Source of the DNA: an uncultured Eubacteriales bacterium
Lineage (GTDB): Bacteria; Bacillota; Clostridia; Oscillospirales; UBA644
NCBI GenBank assembly: GCA_934454405.1
Contig: CAKSFN010000002.1
Location: forward strand, 62,001-126,000
Reading direction: 5' to 3'
Length of the DNA: 64,000 bases
The notes beneath the pieces are model-generated. The model was not told the origin of the DNA. It saw only the letters and a list, made by a program, of their open reading frames with translations, and searched no databases. This document shows positions 40,515 through 48,713 of the stretch, piece after piece; within the stretch, counting starts at the first letter, position 1, and each line of letters starts with the position of its first letter. A program made the position numbers and the translations under genes.

Positions 40515-41393
40515 TCAAAGGGTCTCATTTTCCAGTCTTTTGTGAAAGTCCGGTTCGCAGCACCAATGCGGAAGTTCTTCTCCCTTTTTGTAATATACCA
40601 CAACATCGTTGATCTTCGTATTGTCTGCATACAACATGATGCGAAGCTCAAGTTCCGCTGCCTTTGCCAATTCAGCAGGTGAAAGCCTTGAAGAAAGCCA
40701 CGCATCGTTTTGTTTGAGCGAAATATCCGGGCTGCCCGCAGACCGATAGATCATATCGTAAATCTTGCATGTTATATCCTCTTTCATGTAGCTTATAACG
40801 GTCATATAATGTTTTGAGTATTCATTTTCCAGAGGAAACGGCGCGGAACAAAAACAGTCTGAACCGTGCGGCGTTTCCGTCGTCAGACAAGTATAGTTAT
40901 CCTGATTAAAGGACTCGCCCTGCGTGTACCACTCGACATCAGGGTTCAGATCATAAAACTCTTTAATTTTCGGATGCAGGCTATCAAACAACGGAGAGCA
41001 AACCTCGCCCCATTCGTCCCCCACAAACTCTCCCCATCCGGTTGTATACCGACTTTGTCTGGTATATGCGTCCTTGTAGCTTAATTCAATGTTTTTCGCT
41101 GTTTTTGCCCACTTTAAAAACTCTTTCGAGATCTGTTTACTGAAAACAAGGCTTCTCGGTTTAGGCCACGACTTTTTCTTATTCTTGTAGTATTTGCAGA
41201 ATTCTTCTGTAATACCGGAATTGCAGTTAACACCGGTTTCGAAAAAAAGTTCATCACAGGAAGAATTTCCGACAGTCGAGCAAACACCGTCTCGGATCTT
41301 TTCGTTGTTTTTCTCCAGGTAGTAACCGTATTCGGTCTGCACCGTAAAATTACCGCTTGAAGAGTTTGTCACAAAATCTGTTCTGAATTTCAT
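40515..41393 (-). CDS. Unknown FVTNSSS-motif protein, candidate partner/substrate of the radical SAM enzyme
   Basis: 292 residues that I cannot assign to a family. The N-terminus reads MKFRTDFVTNSSSGNF. From memory, M-K-x-R-x-DFVTNSSS openings recur on otherwise unrelated hypothetical proteins of Firmicutes, which would suggest a processed or recognised leader rather than a fold element. The body is soluble and acidic, with about a dozen scattered cysteines (GVCSTV, NSSCDE, GVNCNS, EEFCKY, SDCFCS, HWCCEP) and many tryptophan/tyrosine residues, and has no signal peptide or membrane helix. Its ATG overlaps the radical SAM stop (ATGA) and has its own AAGGAGCG site, so it is made in step with the enzyme. 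Confidence 0.7.
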   Translation of the reverse strand: MKFRTDFVTNSSSGNFTVQTEYGYYLEKNNEKIRDGVCSTVGNSSCDELFFETGVNCNSGITEEFCKYYKNKKKSWPKPRSLVFSKQISKEFLKWAKTAKNIELSYKDAYTRQSRYTTGWGEFVGDEWGEVCSPLFDSLHPKIKEFYDLNPDVEWYTQGESFNQDNYTCLTTETPHGSDCFCSAPFPLENEYSKHYMTVISYMKEDITCKIYDMIYRSAGSPDISLKQNDAWLSSRLSPAELAKAAELELRIMLYADNTKINDVVVYYKKGEELPHWCCEPDFHKRLENETL

Positions 41394-42463
41394 TGTTTAC
41401 GCTCCTTATTTTTACATAATGTGGTTTCCGGAAAAATCGGGCATCCGCCCAGACACAATTCGCGTTTTGGACAACCCGGACACGAAGATTTGAGTCTTCG
41501 TCTGAATTTTTCAAACGCATCCGAACGCCAAACATCGCGGATCGATCTTTTTTCAAGTGAAACGGCGTATTCCTCTTTTCGGTCGAAGCTGCAAGGGCTC
41601 ATTTTCAATTCCGAATCTATATACGCGCTGAATCTTGCGCCCTCACAGGTATCGACAGATTGAGGAAGAACCTTTCTGCAATAATTGATTATACCGGGAA
41701 CGCTGCAACTATCAAGTCCTAATTTGAAAACGTGAGGTCTGTCAAACTGTTCGAAAAACTCCCGAACGGAACCTCCTGCTGCGTCGAGGACATTATCACG
41801 GCTTCCCTGTCCGGCAGGTTTGTGCAAAAGAAATATCACCGCGTTGATGCCTTTCGGAAAATCATCGCTTTTCAATCGCTGAACAGCTTCATCTACGCTG
41901 TTTTTTCCGAGCACGAAGTGAATGTTCGTTTTTACTCCGGCTTCAAGCAGCATTTCTATCGCCCGAAAAGTATATTCGCTTCTATACCAGCTGACGGCTA
42001 CGGCACCGCAGTAATCGTAACATAGGCGGGCTTTTTTGTGAGTCATACCGTATCCCGATGTCGTAAAATTCGGAACTATTCTGTTTTGACGGCATATTTT
42101 CAGAATCTGCTCAAAATGCTCGTGCATATCGGGATCGCCGCGGCCTCCGAGCGCAAACTGAAAGCATTTTCCTCTGCACTGCTCTGCAATTTTCTTAAAA
42201 TCATCGGCGCTCATGTTCGGTTTTTCCACAAATTTTCCGCTTTGATAACATCCTATTCCGGCTTTTGAACAAAGTCCGAGTTTTCCGTGAACGCAATGCC
42301 CCATAATACCGACATCGATCAGATGGGGAAAGGAGGCGGAAAAAGGATCCTTTCCCGTATCATTCCCTTCCGAATCAAGAATTCCGCTGCGATAATAAAA
42401 ACCGGTATCCGAGTCAAAAAAAGTTTCAAACGAATTATCAGTGTCCTTTATGCAGTATCTCAT
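41390..42463 (-). CDS. Radical SAM/SPASM-like protein with atypical cysteine spacing
   Basis: 357 residues. The N-terminal third has C57-x7-C65-x6-C72 in GHCVHGKLGLCSKAGIGCYQ where a radical SAM CX3CX2C would be expected, then ALGGRGDPDMHEHF (resembling the GGEP SAM region) and barrel strands such as VPNFTTSGYG and VAVSWYR. The C-terminus has a SPASM-like auxiliary cluster set: TCEGARFSAYI, MSPCSF, CPGCPKRELCLGGCP and a last cysteine. SPASM proteins mostly modify peptides or proteins. I choose ATG 42463 with AGGAG eight bases upstream over the preceding TTG. It sits between two unknown genes in one operon. Function unknown; peptide/protein maturation is the inference. Confidence 0.8.
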   Translation of the reverse strand: MRYCIKDTDNSFETFFDSDTGFYYRSGILDSEGNDTGKDPFSASFPHLIDVGIMGHCVHGKLGLCSKAGIGCYQSGKFVEKPNMSADDFKKIAEQCRGKCFQFALGGRGDPDMHEHFEQILKICRQNRIVPNFTTSGYGMTHKKARLCYDYCGAVAVSWYRSEYTFRAIEMLLEAGVKTNIHFVLGKNSVDEAVQRLKSDDFPKGINAVIFLLHKPAGQGSRDNVLDAAGGSVREFFEQFDRPHVFKLGLDSCSVPGIINYCRKVLPQSVDTCEGARFSAYIDSELKMSPCSFDRKEEYAVSLEKRSIRDVWRSDAFEKFRRRLKSSCPGCPKRELCLGGCPIFPETTLCKNKERKQ

Positions 42464-42474
42464 CAAAAAAGCTC

Positions 42475-43416
42475 CTAAAAAAAAGTTCCCACAACCTCAA
42501 AACTACTTCCGTTTGCGTAAACCGCGACCACTCCGAAATTCTTGTAATTCAAAAAGATCGCTCCGCGCGTACCGGTTACGGTTTCCGCAAAAAATTCAAC
42601 TTCATCTTTTAAAGGTTCAACTATTTTTTCAAGACCGTCGAAAAACTCTTTAATTTCTTCAACGGTTTCGAAAGAAGGATTATACCCGACAAGTAAAGCA
42701 TTTTCATAACCGTCTACCCCCAACCGGTCAATCATGGACCCGGTTGCCGGAAGACACGGTTCCAGTTTTTCGAGAATATATTTACGAAGTTCTTCTTTAA
42801 TTTCAGGGTGCTCTCCGTTTTTGAAATCAGCCAATATGTTTATTCCGCTGATGTCTGAGTCCCACCCTTTTACATTTGTATGAAGTATTTCAGGCGTCAT
42901 TTCAGATGAGATGTCAATCGGTTTTCCGTCAATGATTTTTATTACAAAATTTTCTCCGGAATTTTTGTTTTCAATCATTGCCGTATATGTAAAATCACCG
43001 TACGAAAGATCCTCAAGTATCGACGCAAGTCCGGTGCCGTCCCATTGATAATTGTCATTTATTACCATTCGGGAACTGTTTTCTTCCCAACCGTTGTCAA
43101 TGGCGAAAGCATCAACGACGCCGTCGACGAATATATCCAGTTTCAAACAAGACGCATGTTCACAGTTTTTGATTCCGAGATAAAGCTCCTTAAAGTTTCC
43201 TGAATCGTAACGCTTTCCGTCAAATTCGAGACAAATATTTCCTTCGAGTTTATCCGACGTATTGCCGCTGCTTGAAATTACAATTCGCTCAGTCAGACAT
43301 TTCAGATAGGATATAACATCCTTTTCAATCCCCGATCCGCAGAAGTTGTTAAACATAAGGCGTTCATGCATATAAACATCCTTTTCGATTTCGCTTTTAA
43401 ATTCCGTATAGAGCAT
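42475..43416 (-). CDS. Unknown protein, first gene of the radical SAM cluster
   Basis: 313 residues, no recognised domain. It is soluble and acidic (many Asp/Glu/Asn), with cysteines clustered in NNFCGSG, YLKCLT, NICLEFD and NCEHASCL. There is a repeated theme of amphipathic beta segments, and a C-terminal region with VEEIKEFFDGLEKIVEPLKDEVEFFAETVTG, split here by description only: a helix, then beta strands ending GSSFEVVGTFF. It has an AAAGGAGG site and an extended -10 promoter (43447-43452). The stop lies 11 bases before the radical SAM ATG. It could be a partner, chaperone or second substrate; nothing in the sequence decides. Confidence 0.65.
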   Translation of the reverse strand: MLYTEFKSEIEKDVYMHERLMFNNFCGSGIEKDVISYLKCLTERIVISSSGNTSDKLEGNICLEFDGKRYDSGNFKELYLGIKNCEHASCLKLDIFVDGVVDAFAIDNGWEENSSRMVINDNYQWDGTGLASILEDLSYGDFTYTAMIENKNSGENFVIKIIDGKPIDISSEMTPEILHTNVKGWDSDISGINILADFKNGEHPEIKEELRKYILEKLEPCLPATGSMIDRLGVDGYENALLVGYNPSFETVEEIKEFFDGLEKIVEPLKDEVEFFAETVTGTRGAIFLNYKNFGVVAVYANGSSFEVVGTFF

Positions 43417-43744
43417 TTTAAATGCCTCCTTTTCTTTTGTATCTCCATTATACCATAATACCTGTCCGATAAAAAGGACTTTGAGATCTTTTTCTCGATA
43501 AATTTTCAGTTATATAGTCAACATAGCCATTGACAAAAAAGCAGAGTTGTCGTATAATAAATATAAATATTGCATAATTGCCGCGAAATGCTTCAAAATC
43601 GAAAAAAACCGTAAAGCCGAAGTTTGCGGATACGCGTCCGTAAACAGTACAACGGAGTTAAAGCGAAAAACAAAACAGATACGGAAAATAATCGACAAAT
43701 AAAGACAAACAGAAATGAAATCAAAGAAAAAAGGAAGAGAATAT
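43417..43744. other. Divergent intergenic region with two promoters and a long ABC-gene leader
   Basis: On the minus strand TGGTATAAT (an extended -10 with TATAAT at 43452-43447) serves the radical SAM cluster. On the plus strand the consensus promoter at 43530-43558 leaves an untranslated leader of about 180 bases before ATG 43745. The leader contains one modest hairpin (GTTTGCGGA/TCCGTAAAC at about 43623-43646). No open frame here has a credible start site. Confidence 0.6.
43530..43558 (+). promoter_or_regulatory. Consensus sigma-A promoter of the ABC exporter operon
   Basis: TTGACA (43530-43535), a 17-base spacer and TATAAT (43553-43558), a perfect consensus match. Confidence 0.85.
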
Positions 43745-44659
43745 ATGGAGCGAATAATTGAAATTGAAGGGCTGTGTAAATCGTTCGGAGACGTAAAGGC
43801 CGTTCAAAACCTGTCTTTTCAAGTCAAAAAGGGCGAACTTTTCGCATTTCTCGGCGTTAACGGCGCAGGAAAATCAACAACGATATCGATTCTCTGCGGA
43901 CAGCTTGCAAAGGATTCGGGTTCCGTGTTCGTCTGCGGCGAGGACGTCGAAAAAGGGATCGGCGAGATTTGCAGAAAACTCGGGGTTGTATTCCAGAGTT
44001 CCGTGCTTGACAAAGCGCTGACCGTTAAAGATAATTTGCAAAGCCGCGCGGCGCTTTACGGAATAACGGGCAAAGATTTCAAAAACCGTCTTGCGGAGCT
44101 TGCTTCCCTGCTCGATTTCGAAAATCTGCTGAACAGAAACGTCGGCAAACTTTCCGGAGGACAGCGCAGGCGCATTGATATAGCGAGATCTCTTATCCAC
44201 CGCCCCGAGCTTCTCATACTCGACGAGCCGACGACGGGGCTTGACCCGCAGACCAGAAAACTGCTTTGGGACGTTGTCCGCGGGCTGCGTGAAAAAGAAG
44301 GAATGACGGTGCTGCTGACCACGCACTATATGGAAGAAGCCGCCGATGCGGATTACGTTGTCATAATAGATTCGGGAAAGATATCGACGGAAGGAACGCC
44401 GCTTGAACTCAAAAACAAATATACGGGAGATTTTATTACACTTTACGGCGTTTCCGAAGACAGCATAAAAAGTCTCGGACTCCCGTTTGAAAAGATACGC
44501 GACGCGGTCAGAGTTTCCGTTCCCGACACGAAAGCGGCGACGCAACTCATTCTCGAACATCCCGAACTTTTCACGGATTATGAGATAACAAAGGGCAAAA
44601 TGGACGATGTTTTTCTTGCCGTTACGGGCAAAAAGCCGGAAGGAGGCGAAAGCAGATGA
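43745..44659 (+). CDS. ABC-2 type exporter ATP-binding protein
   Basis: 304 residues. Walker A is GVNGAGKST, the signature LSGGQRRRIDIARSL, Walker B LLILDEPTTGLDP, and the H-loop LLTTHYMEEA. The C-terminal extension after about residue 220 is typical of CcmA/DrrA-like drug and lipid exporters. I start at ATG 43745 behind AAGGAAGAG, ten codons inside the longest frame. Overlap with the permease start (ATGA) shows a two-gene exporter. The cargo is unknown. Confidence 0.93.
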   Translation: MERIIEIEGLCKSFGDVKAVQNLSFQVKKGELFAFLGVNGAGKSTTISILCGQLAKDSGSVFVCGEDVEKGIGEICRKLGVVFQSSVLDKALTVKDNLQSRAALYGITGKDFKNRLAELASLLDFENLLNRNVGKLSGGQRRRIDIARSLIHRPELLILDEPTTGLDPQTRKLLWDVVRGLREKEGMTVLLTTHYMEEAADADYVVIIDSGKISTEGTPLELKNKYTGDFITLYGVSEDSIKSLGLPFEKIRDAVRVSVPDTKAATQLILEHPELFTDYEITKGKMDDVFLAVTGKKPEGGESR

Positions 44660-45558
44660 GCTCGCTCGGAAGTCTGACAAAAAGAGGACTCAAGCTGTTT
44701 TTCAAGGATAAGGGAATGCTTTTTCCGTCCCTTATCACACCTCTGATTCTTCTCGTTCTTTATATAACGTTTTTGGCAAAAGTCTATAAGGACAGTTTTT
44801 TATCTTCTCTTGAAGCGGCTCATATCGCAAACTTTCCGCAGGAGCTTATCGACGCCACGGTGGGAGGACAGCTGTTCTCTTCCCTGCTTGCGGTGTGCTG
44901 CATAACAGTCGCTTTCTGCTGCAATATGACGATGGTTCAGGATAAAGTCAGCGGCGCGCGCAAGGACCTGATGATGACTCCCGTCAAAAAATCGACGCTT
45001 GCGTTGGGCTATTATCTTTCGACGTTCATTTCGACGCTTATAATCTGCGTGATCGCCGAGGCCGCAAGTTTTATCTATCTTGCAAATGTGGGCTGGTATC
45101 TTTCGGCAGGCGACATTCTGCTTTCGCTGCTCGACGTGATACTGCTCGTTATGTTCGGAACGGCGCTTTCAAGCATCGTCAACTTCTTTTTGACCTCGCA
45201 GGGGCAGATATCCGCCGTCGGAACGATTGTCAGCGCGGGCTACGGTTTTATCTGCGGCGCATATATGCCGATATCCCAGTTCGGAGGAGGACTGCAAAAG
45301 GCGCTCTCCTTTCTGCCGGGTACGTACGGAACGGTGCTTATCCGCTCTCATTCTCTTGCCGGAGTGTTCAGAGAGATGTCCTCTCTCGGTTTTCCCGACG
45401 ACGTCGTCGGGAATATCCGCAAATCCATAGATTGCAGCATTTATTTCTTCGGAAATAAAGTCAGCGAAGGCGCAATGTATGCGATCCTTGCAGGTTCCGT
45501 CATAATTTTCACGGGCATTTACACGCTTTTGAACATCATAAAAAAAGGTAAACGATAA
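44656..45558 (+). CDS. ABC-2 type exporter permease
   Basis: 300 residues with six hydrophobic segments, including LITPLILLVLYITFLAK, SSLLAVCCITVAFCCNM and MYAILAGSVIIFTGIYTLL, plus the ABC-2 loop motif DKVSGARKDLMMTPVKKSTL. It is the membrane partner of the upstream ATPase in a DrrAB/NatAB-like exporter. It is 26 bases from the next gene. Confidence 0.9.
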   Translation: MSSLGSLTKRGLKLFFKDKGMLFPSLITPLILLVLYITFLAKVYKDSFLSSLEAAHIANFPQELIDATVGGQLFSSLLAVCCITVAFCCNMTMVQDKVSGARKDLMMTPVKKSTLALGYYLSTFISTLIICVIAEAASFIYLANVGWYLSAGDILLSLLDVILLVMFGTALSSIVNFFLTSQGQISAVGTIVSAGYGFICGAYMPISQFGGGLQKALSFLPGTYGTVLIRSHSLAGVFREMSSLGFPDDVVGNIRKSIDCSIYFFGNKVSEGAMYAILAGSVIIFTGIYTLLNIIKKGKR

Positions 45559-45584
45559 CATCTATAAGGGACAAGAAACTTCAA

Positions 45585-46220
45585 ATGAAAAAAGTATTTA
45601 CACCGCCGAATATCTGCACGTTTATCCGAATAATCGGAACGCTGTGTCTGTTCTTGACGCCGCCGCTTTCGCCGGCGTTTTTCATAGTCTACGCGATATG
45701 CGGCTTGAGCGACGTTGCGGACGGCACTCTTGCAAGACTGACAAACACGGAGACCTCTCTCGGGGCAAAGCTTGACAGTATTGCGGATATTCTGTTTTAC
45801 GGAGTTGCGATATTCCGGCTGCTGCCGCGCCTTGTCGATATTTTTACGCCGCACATCTGGGTTCTGATAGCGGCTGCCGTCTTTATCCGTCTGTGCGCGT
45901 ACATAGTCGGGGCGATAAAATTCAAAAAATTCGTTTCCATCCATACGCTGATGAACAAACTGACGGGGCTTGCGATATTCACCGTTCCGTTTATAGTCGG
46001 CTGTCCGTTTGCGCTTTGGTACTGCCTCGTCGTCGTGCTTATCGGTCTTGCGGCCTCCGCGGAAGAACTGCTTATTCATATATTCTCAAAAGAGTGTCAC
46101 ACGGGAAAAGGAGGACTTCCGGGTCTTATCGCGCAAAGACGCGAACAGCAAAAAATCCGAACGCAGGACATCGAAAACACGGAAAAAGAATCAAAGCTCG
46201 CCGAAACGAAAAAAGAGTAA
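45585..46220 (+). CDS. CDP-alcohol phosphatidyltransferase
   Basis: 211 residues with about five to six hydrophobic segments. The catalytic signature D-G-x2-A-R-x8-G-x3-D-x3-D is seen as DVADGTLARLTNTETSLGAKLDSIAD. It condenses CDP-diacylglycerol or a related CDP-alcohol with an acceptor in the membrane; PgsA-like (phosphatidylglycerophosphate) or PssA-like specificity cannot be told apart. The C-terminal 40 residues are charged and basic. It lies 18 bases before thrS. Confidence 0.85.
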   Translation: MKKVFTPPNICTFIRIIGTLCLFLTPPLSPAFFIVYAICGLSDVADGTLARLTNTETSLGAKLDSIADILFYGVAIFRLLPRLVDIFTPHIWVLIAAAVFIRLCAYIVGAIKFKKFVSIHTLMNKLTGLAIFTVPFIVGCPFALWYCLVVVLIGLAASAEELLIHIFSKECHTGKGGLPGLIAQRREQQKIRTQDIENTEKESKLAETKKE

Positions 46221-46238
46221 TCAAGGAGATATAAAACA

Positions 46239-48002
46239 ATGAAAGTGATCTACAATGACGGAACCGTTGCGGAGTGTCCCGAAGAGGAAGAACTCCACAT
46301 TATAAGACACAGCGCGGCGCATATTATGGCGCAGGCAATAAAAAGACTGCACCCGAACGCTGATTTCGCCTACGGTCCAGCGACCGAAACGGGTTTTTAC
46401 TATGATGTTGACCTCGGTGAAGAGAAATTGTCGGACGAAGACCTTGCTGCAATCGAAGCGGAGATGAAAAAAATCGTAAAGGAAAATCTCCCGATAAGAC
46501 CGTTCATTCTTCCGAGAGAAGATGCGATAAAACTTATGGAAGATCTCGGCGAAAAATATAAAGTCGAGCATATCGGAGACCTTGCCCCCGACGCGCAGAT
46601 AAGCTTTTACAAGCAGGGTGAATACACGGATATGTGCGTGGGTCCTCACCTCTGCTACACAAAAGCGCTCAAAGCGTTCAAGATAACAGGACAATCGGGC
46701 GCATATTGGAAAAACGACAAAAACAACAAGATGCTTACCCGCGTCAAGGGTATCGCGTTCAGAAATCAGGCCGAACTTGACGAGCATCTGAAAATGCTTG
46801 AAGAGGCTGAAAAGAGAGACCACAGAAGAATTGGCAAAGAAATGGGACTCTTTATGCTTTGCGACGAAGCGCCCGGCTTCCCGTTCTTCCTGCCCAACGG
46901 TATGAAGCTGAAAAACGCGCTTACCGATTATTGGCGCGAGCTGCACACAAAAGCGGGATATGTCGAAGTTTCCACGCCGATGATAATGAACAGAAAACTC
47001 TGGGAAACAAGCGGACATTGGGATCATTACAAGGACAATATGTATTCAACCGTCATAGATGATGACATATACTGCGTAAAGCCGATGAACTGCCCCGGCG
47101 GAGTTATGGTCTACAAAAGCCGTCCGCACAGTTACAGAGAGCTGCCCCTGCGCGTGGGCGAGCTCGGGCTTGTTCACCGTCATGAGCTTCGCGGCGCGCT
47201 TCACGGTCTTTTCAGAGTTCGCTGCTTCACGCAGGACGACGCGCATATCTTTATGAGACGCGACCAGATAACGGACGAAATAGCGGGCGTTGTACACCTT
47301 ATCAACGAGGTTTACGGCAAGTTCGGCTTTAAGTATGCGGTTGAGCTTTCCACACGTCCCGAAAACAGCATGGGCAGCGACGAGGATTGGGAAGACGCAA
47401 CAAACGGGCTGAAAACCGCGCTTGAGAAGCTGAATATGCCCTATACGATTAACGAGGGCGACGGCGCGTTCTACGGACCGAAGATAGACTTCCACCTTGA
47501 AGACTCGATAGGACGTACATGGCAATGCGGAACGATACAGCTTGACTTCCAGATGCCTCTTAACTTTGAACTTGAATATGTTGCGGAAAACGGTGAAAAA
47601 CAGAGACCGATAATGATTCACCGCGTCGTGTTCGGTTCAATCGAAAGATTTATCGGAATACTGACGGAGCATTATGCGGGCAAATTCCCGACATGGCTCG
47701 CTCCCCTGCAAACAAAAATACTTCTTGTTTCCGAAAAGAGCTCGGAATACGGCAAAAAAGTATATGAAGCGCTGCGAAATGCCAACGTCCGCTGCGAACT
47801 TGATCAGAGAAACGAAAAGATCGGATATCTTATCCGCGAAGCGCAGGTGGTTGACAGAGTTCCGTATATGCTGATAATCGGTCAGAAAGAAGCGGAAGAA
47901 GGCACCGTTTCCGTCCGCGTGCGCGACGGCAGCGAAAACATCTCGATGACGCTTGACGAATTTGTTTCGAAGATAACGAAAGAGATCGCCGACAGAGCCT
48001 GA
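46239..48002 (+). CDS. thrS: Threonyl-tRNA synthetase with a shortened TGS domain
   Basis: 587 residues against about 640 for Bacillus or E. coli ThrS. The editing domain (HSAAHIMAQAIKRLHP), SAD region, class II catalytic core (motif 2 HRHELRGALHGLFRVR, MNCPGG, motif 3 IMIHRVVFGSIERFI) and anticodon domain are complete. Only about 20 residues (MKVIYNDGTVAEC onward) precede the editing domain, so most of the roughly 60-residue TGS domain is missing. The AAGGAGAT site supports this start. There is no room for a T-box leader in the 18-base gap upstream. Confidence 0.95.
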   Translation: MKVIYNDGTVAECPEEEELHIIRHSAAHIMAQAIKRLHPNADFAYGPATETGFYYDVDLGEEKLSDEDLAAIEAEMKKIVKENLPIRPFILPREDAIKLMEDLGEKYKVEHIGDLAPDAQISFYKQGEYTDMCVGPHLCYTKALKAFKITGQSGAYWKNDKNNKMLTRVKGIAFRNQAELDEHLKMLEEAEKRDHRRIGKEMGLFMLCDEAPGFPFFLPNGMKLKNALTDYWRELHTKAGYVEVSTPMIMNRKLWETSGHWDHYKDNMYSTVIDDDIYCVKPMNCPGGVMVYKSRPHSYRELPLRVGELGLVHRHELRGALHGLFRVRCFTQDDAHIFMRRDQITDEIAGVVHLINEVYGKFGFKYAVELSTRPENSMGSDEDWEDATNGLKTALEKLNMPYTINEGDGAFYGPKIDFHLEDSIGRTWQCGTIQLDFQMPLNFELEYVAENGEKQRPIMIHRVVFGSIERFIGILTEHYAGKFPTWLAPLQTKILLVSEKSSEYGKKVYEALRNANVRCELDQRNEKIGYLIREAQVVDRVPYMLIIGQKEAEEGTVSVRVRDGSENISMTLDEFVSKITKEIADRA

Positions 48003-48035
48003 AATATTAAATAATAACGGAAAGGAGGCGAGGAA

Positions 48036-48707
48036 ATGTATAAGATGCTGATAGTTGAGGACGACCCGATGATAGCGGACGAGGTAGCGGCACAGATAGC
48101 GCCTTGGGGAATCGAGGCAAAAAAAGCCGACGACTTGCGAAACGTGATGCGGGTATTTGCGGAGTTTCAGCCGCATATCGTCCTGCTTGACATATCTTTA
48201 CCGTTTTTTAACGGTTACCATTGGTGCGAACAGATACGGGCGGTTTCGAAAGTACCCGTCATATTCATTTCTTCCGCCTCCGACAATATGAACATCGTTA
48301 TGGCAATGAACCTCGGCGCGGACGACTTTGTTTCAAAGCCGTTTGACATGAATGTTCTGACCGCAAAAGTCCGTGCATTGCTTCGCAGAACCTACGATTT
48401 CGGAGCGTCCGTTCCCCTGCTTGAACATAAAGGAGCGATTTTGAATACGGGTGACGGCTCATTGTCCGTAAACGGAGAAAAAGTTTCTCTTTCAAAAAAC
48501 GAATACCGTATACTGCTGTGTCTGATGGAAAACAAGGGCAAGACCGTCAGCCGTGAAAAGCTGATGGAGCGGCTGTGGCAGACAGATCAGTTCATTGACG
48601 AAAACACGCTGACCGTAAACATAAACAGATTGAGAAAAAAACTCGATGCGGCGGGACTTGCCGACTTTATAGAAACAAAATTCGGCGTCGGCTACATCGT
48701 TGACTGA
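48036..48707 (+). CDS. OmpR-family response regulator (BceR-like)
   Basis: 223 residues. The receiver domain has an acidic pocket (IVEDDP), the phospho-acceptor aspartate in VLLDISLP, the switch serine in FISSAS and the lysine in VSKPFD. The C-terminal winged helix (LSKNEYRILLCLMENKGKTVSREKL) binds DNA. With the adjacent BceS-type kinase it should sense exporter activity and switch on bceAB. A strong AAGGAGGCGAGG site precedes ATG 48036. The kinase starts seven bases after its stop. Confidence 0.92.
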   Translation: MYKMLIVEDDPMIADEVAAQIAPWGIEAKKADDLRNVMRVFAEFQPHIVLLDISLPFFNGYHWCEQIRAVSKVPVIFISSASDNMNIVMAMNLGADDFVSKPFDMNVLTAKVRALLRRTYDFGASVPLLEHKGAILNTGDGSLSVNGEKVSLSKNEYRILLCLMENKGKTVSREKLMERLWQTDQFIDENTLTVNINRLRKKLDAAGLADFIETKFGVGYIVD

Positions 48708-48713
48708 ACCGTT

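Noticed and set aside
46180..46240. T-box riboswitch upstream of thrS
   Set aside because: Only 18 bases separate thrS from the upstream gene, leaving no room for a T-box leader.
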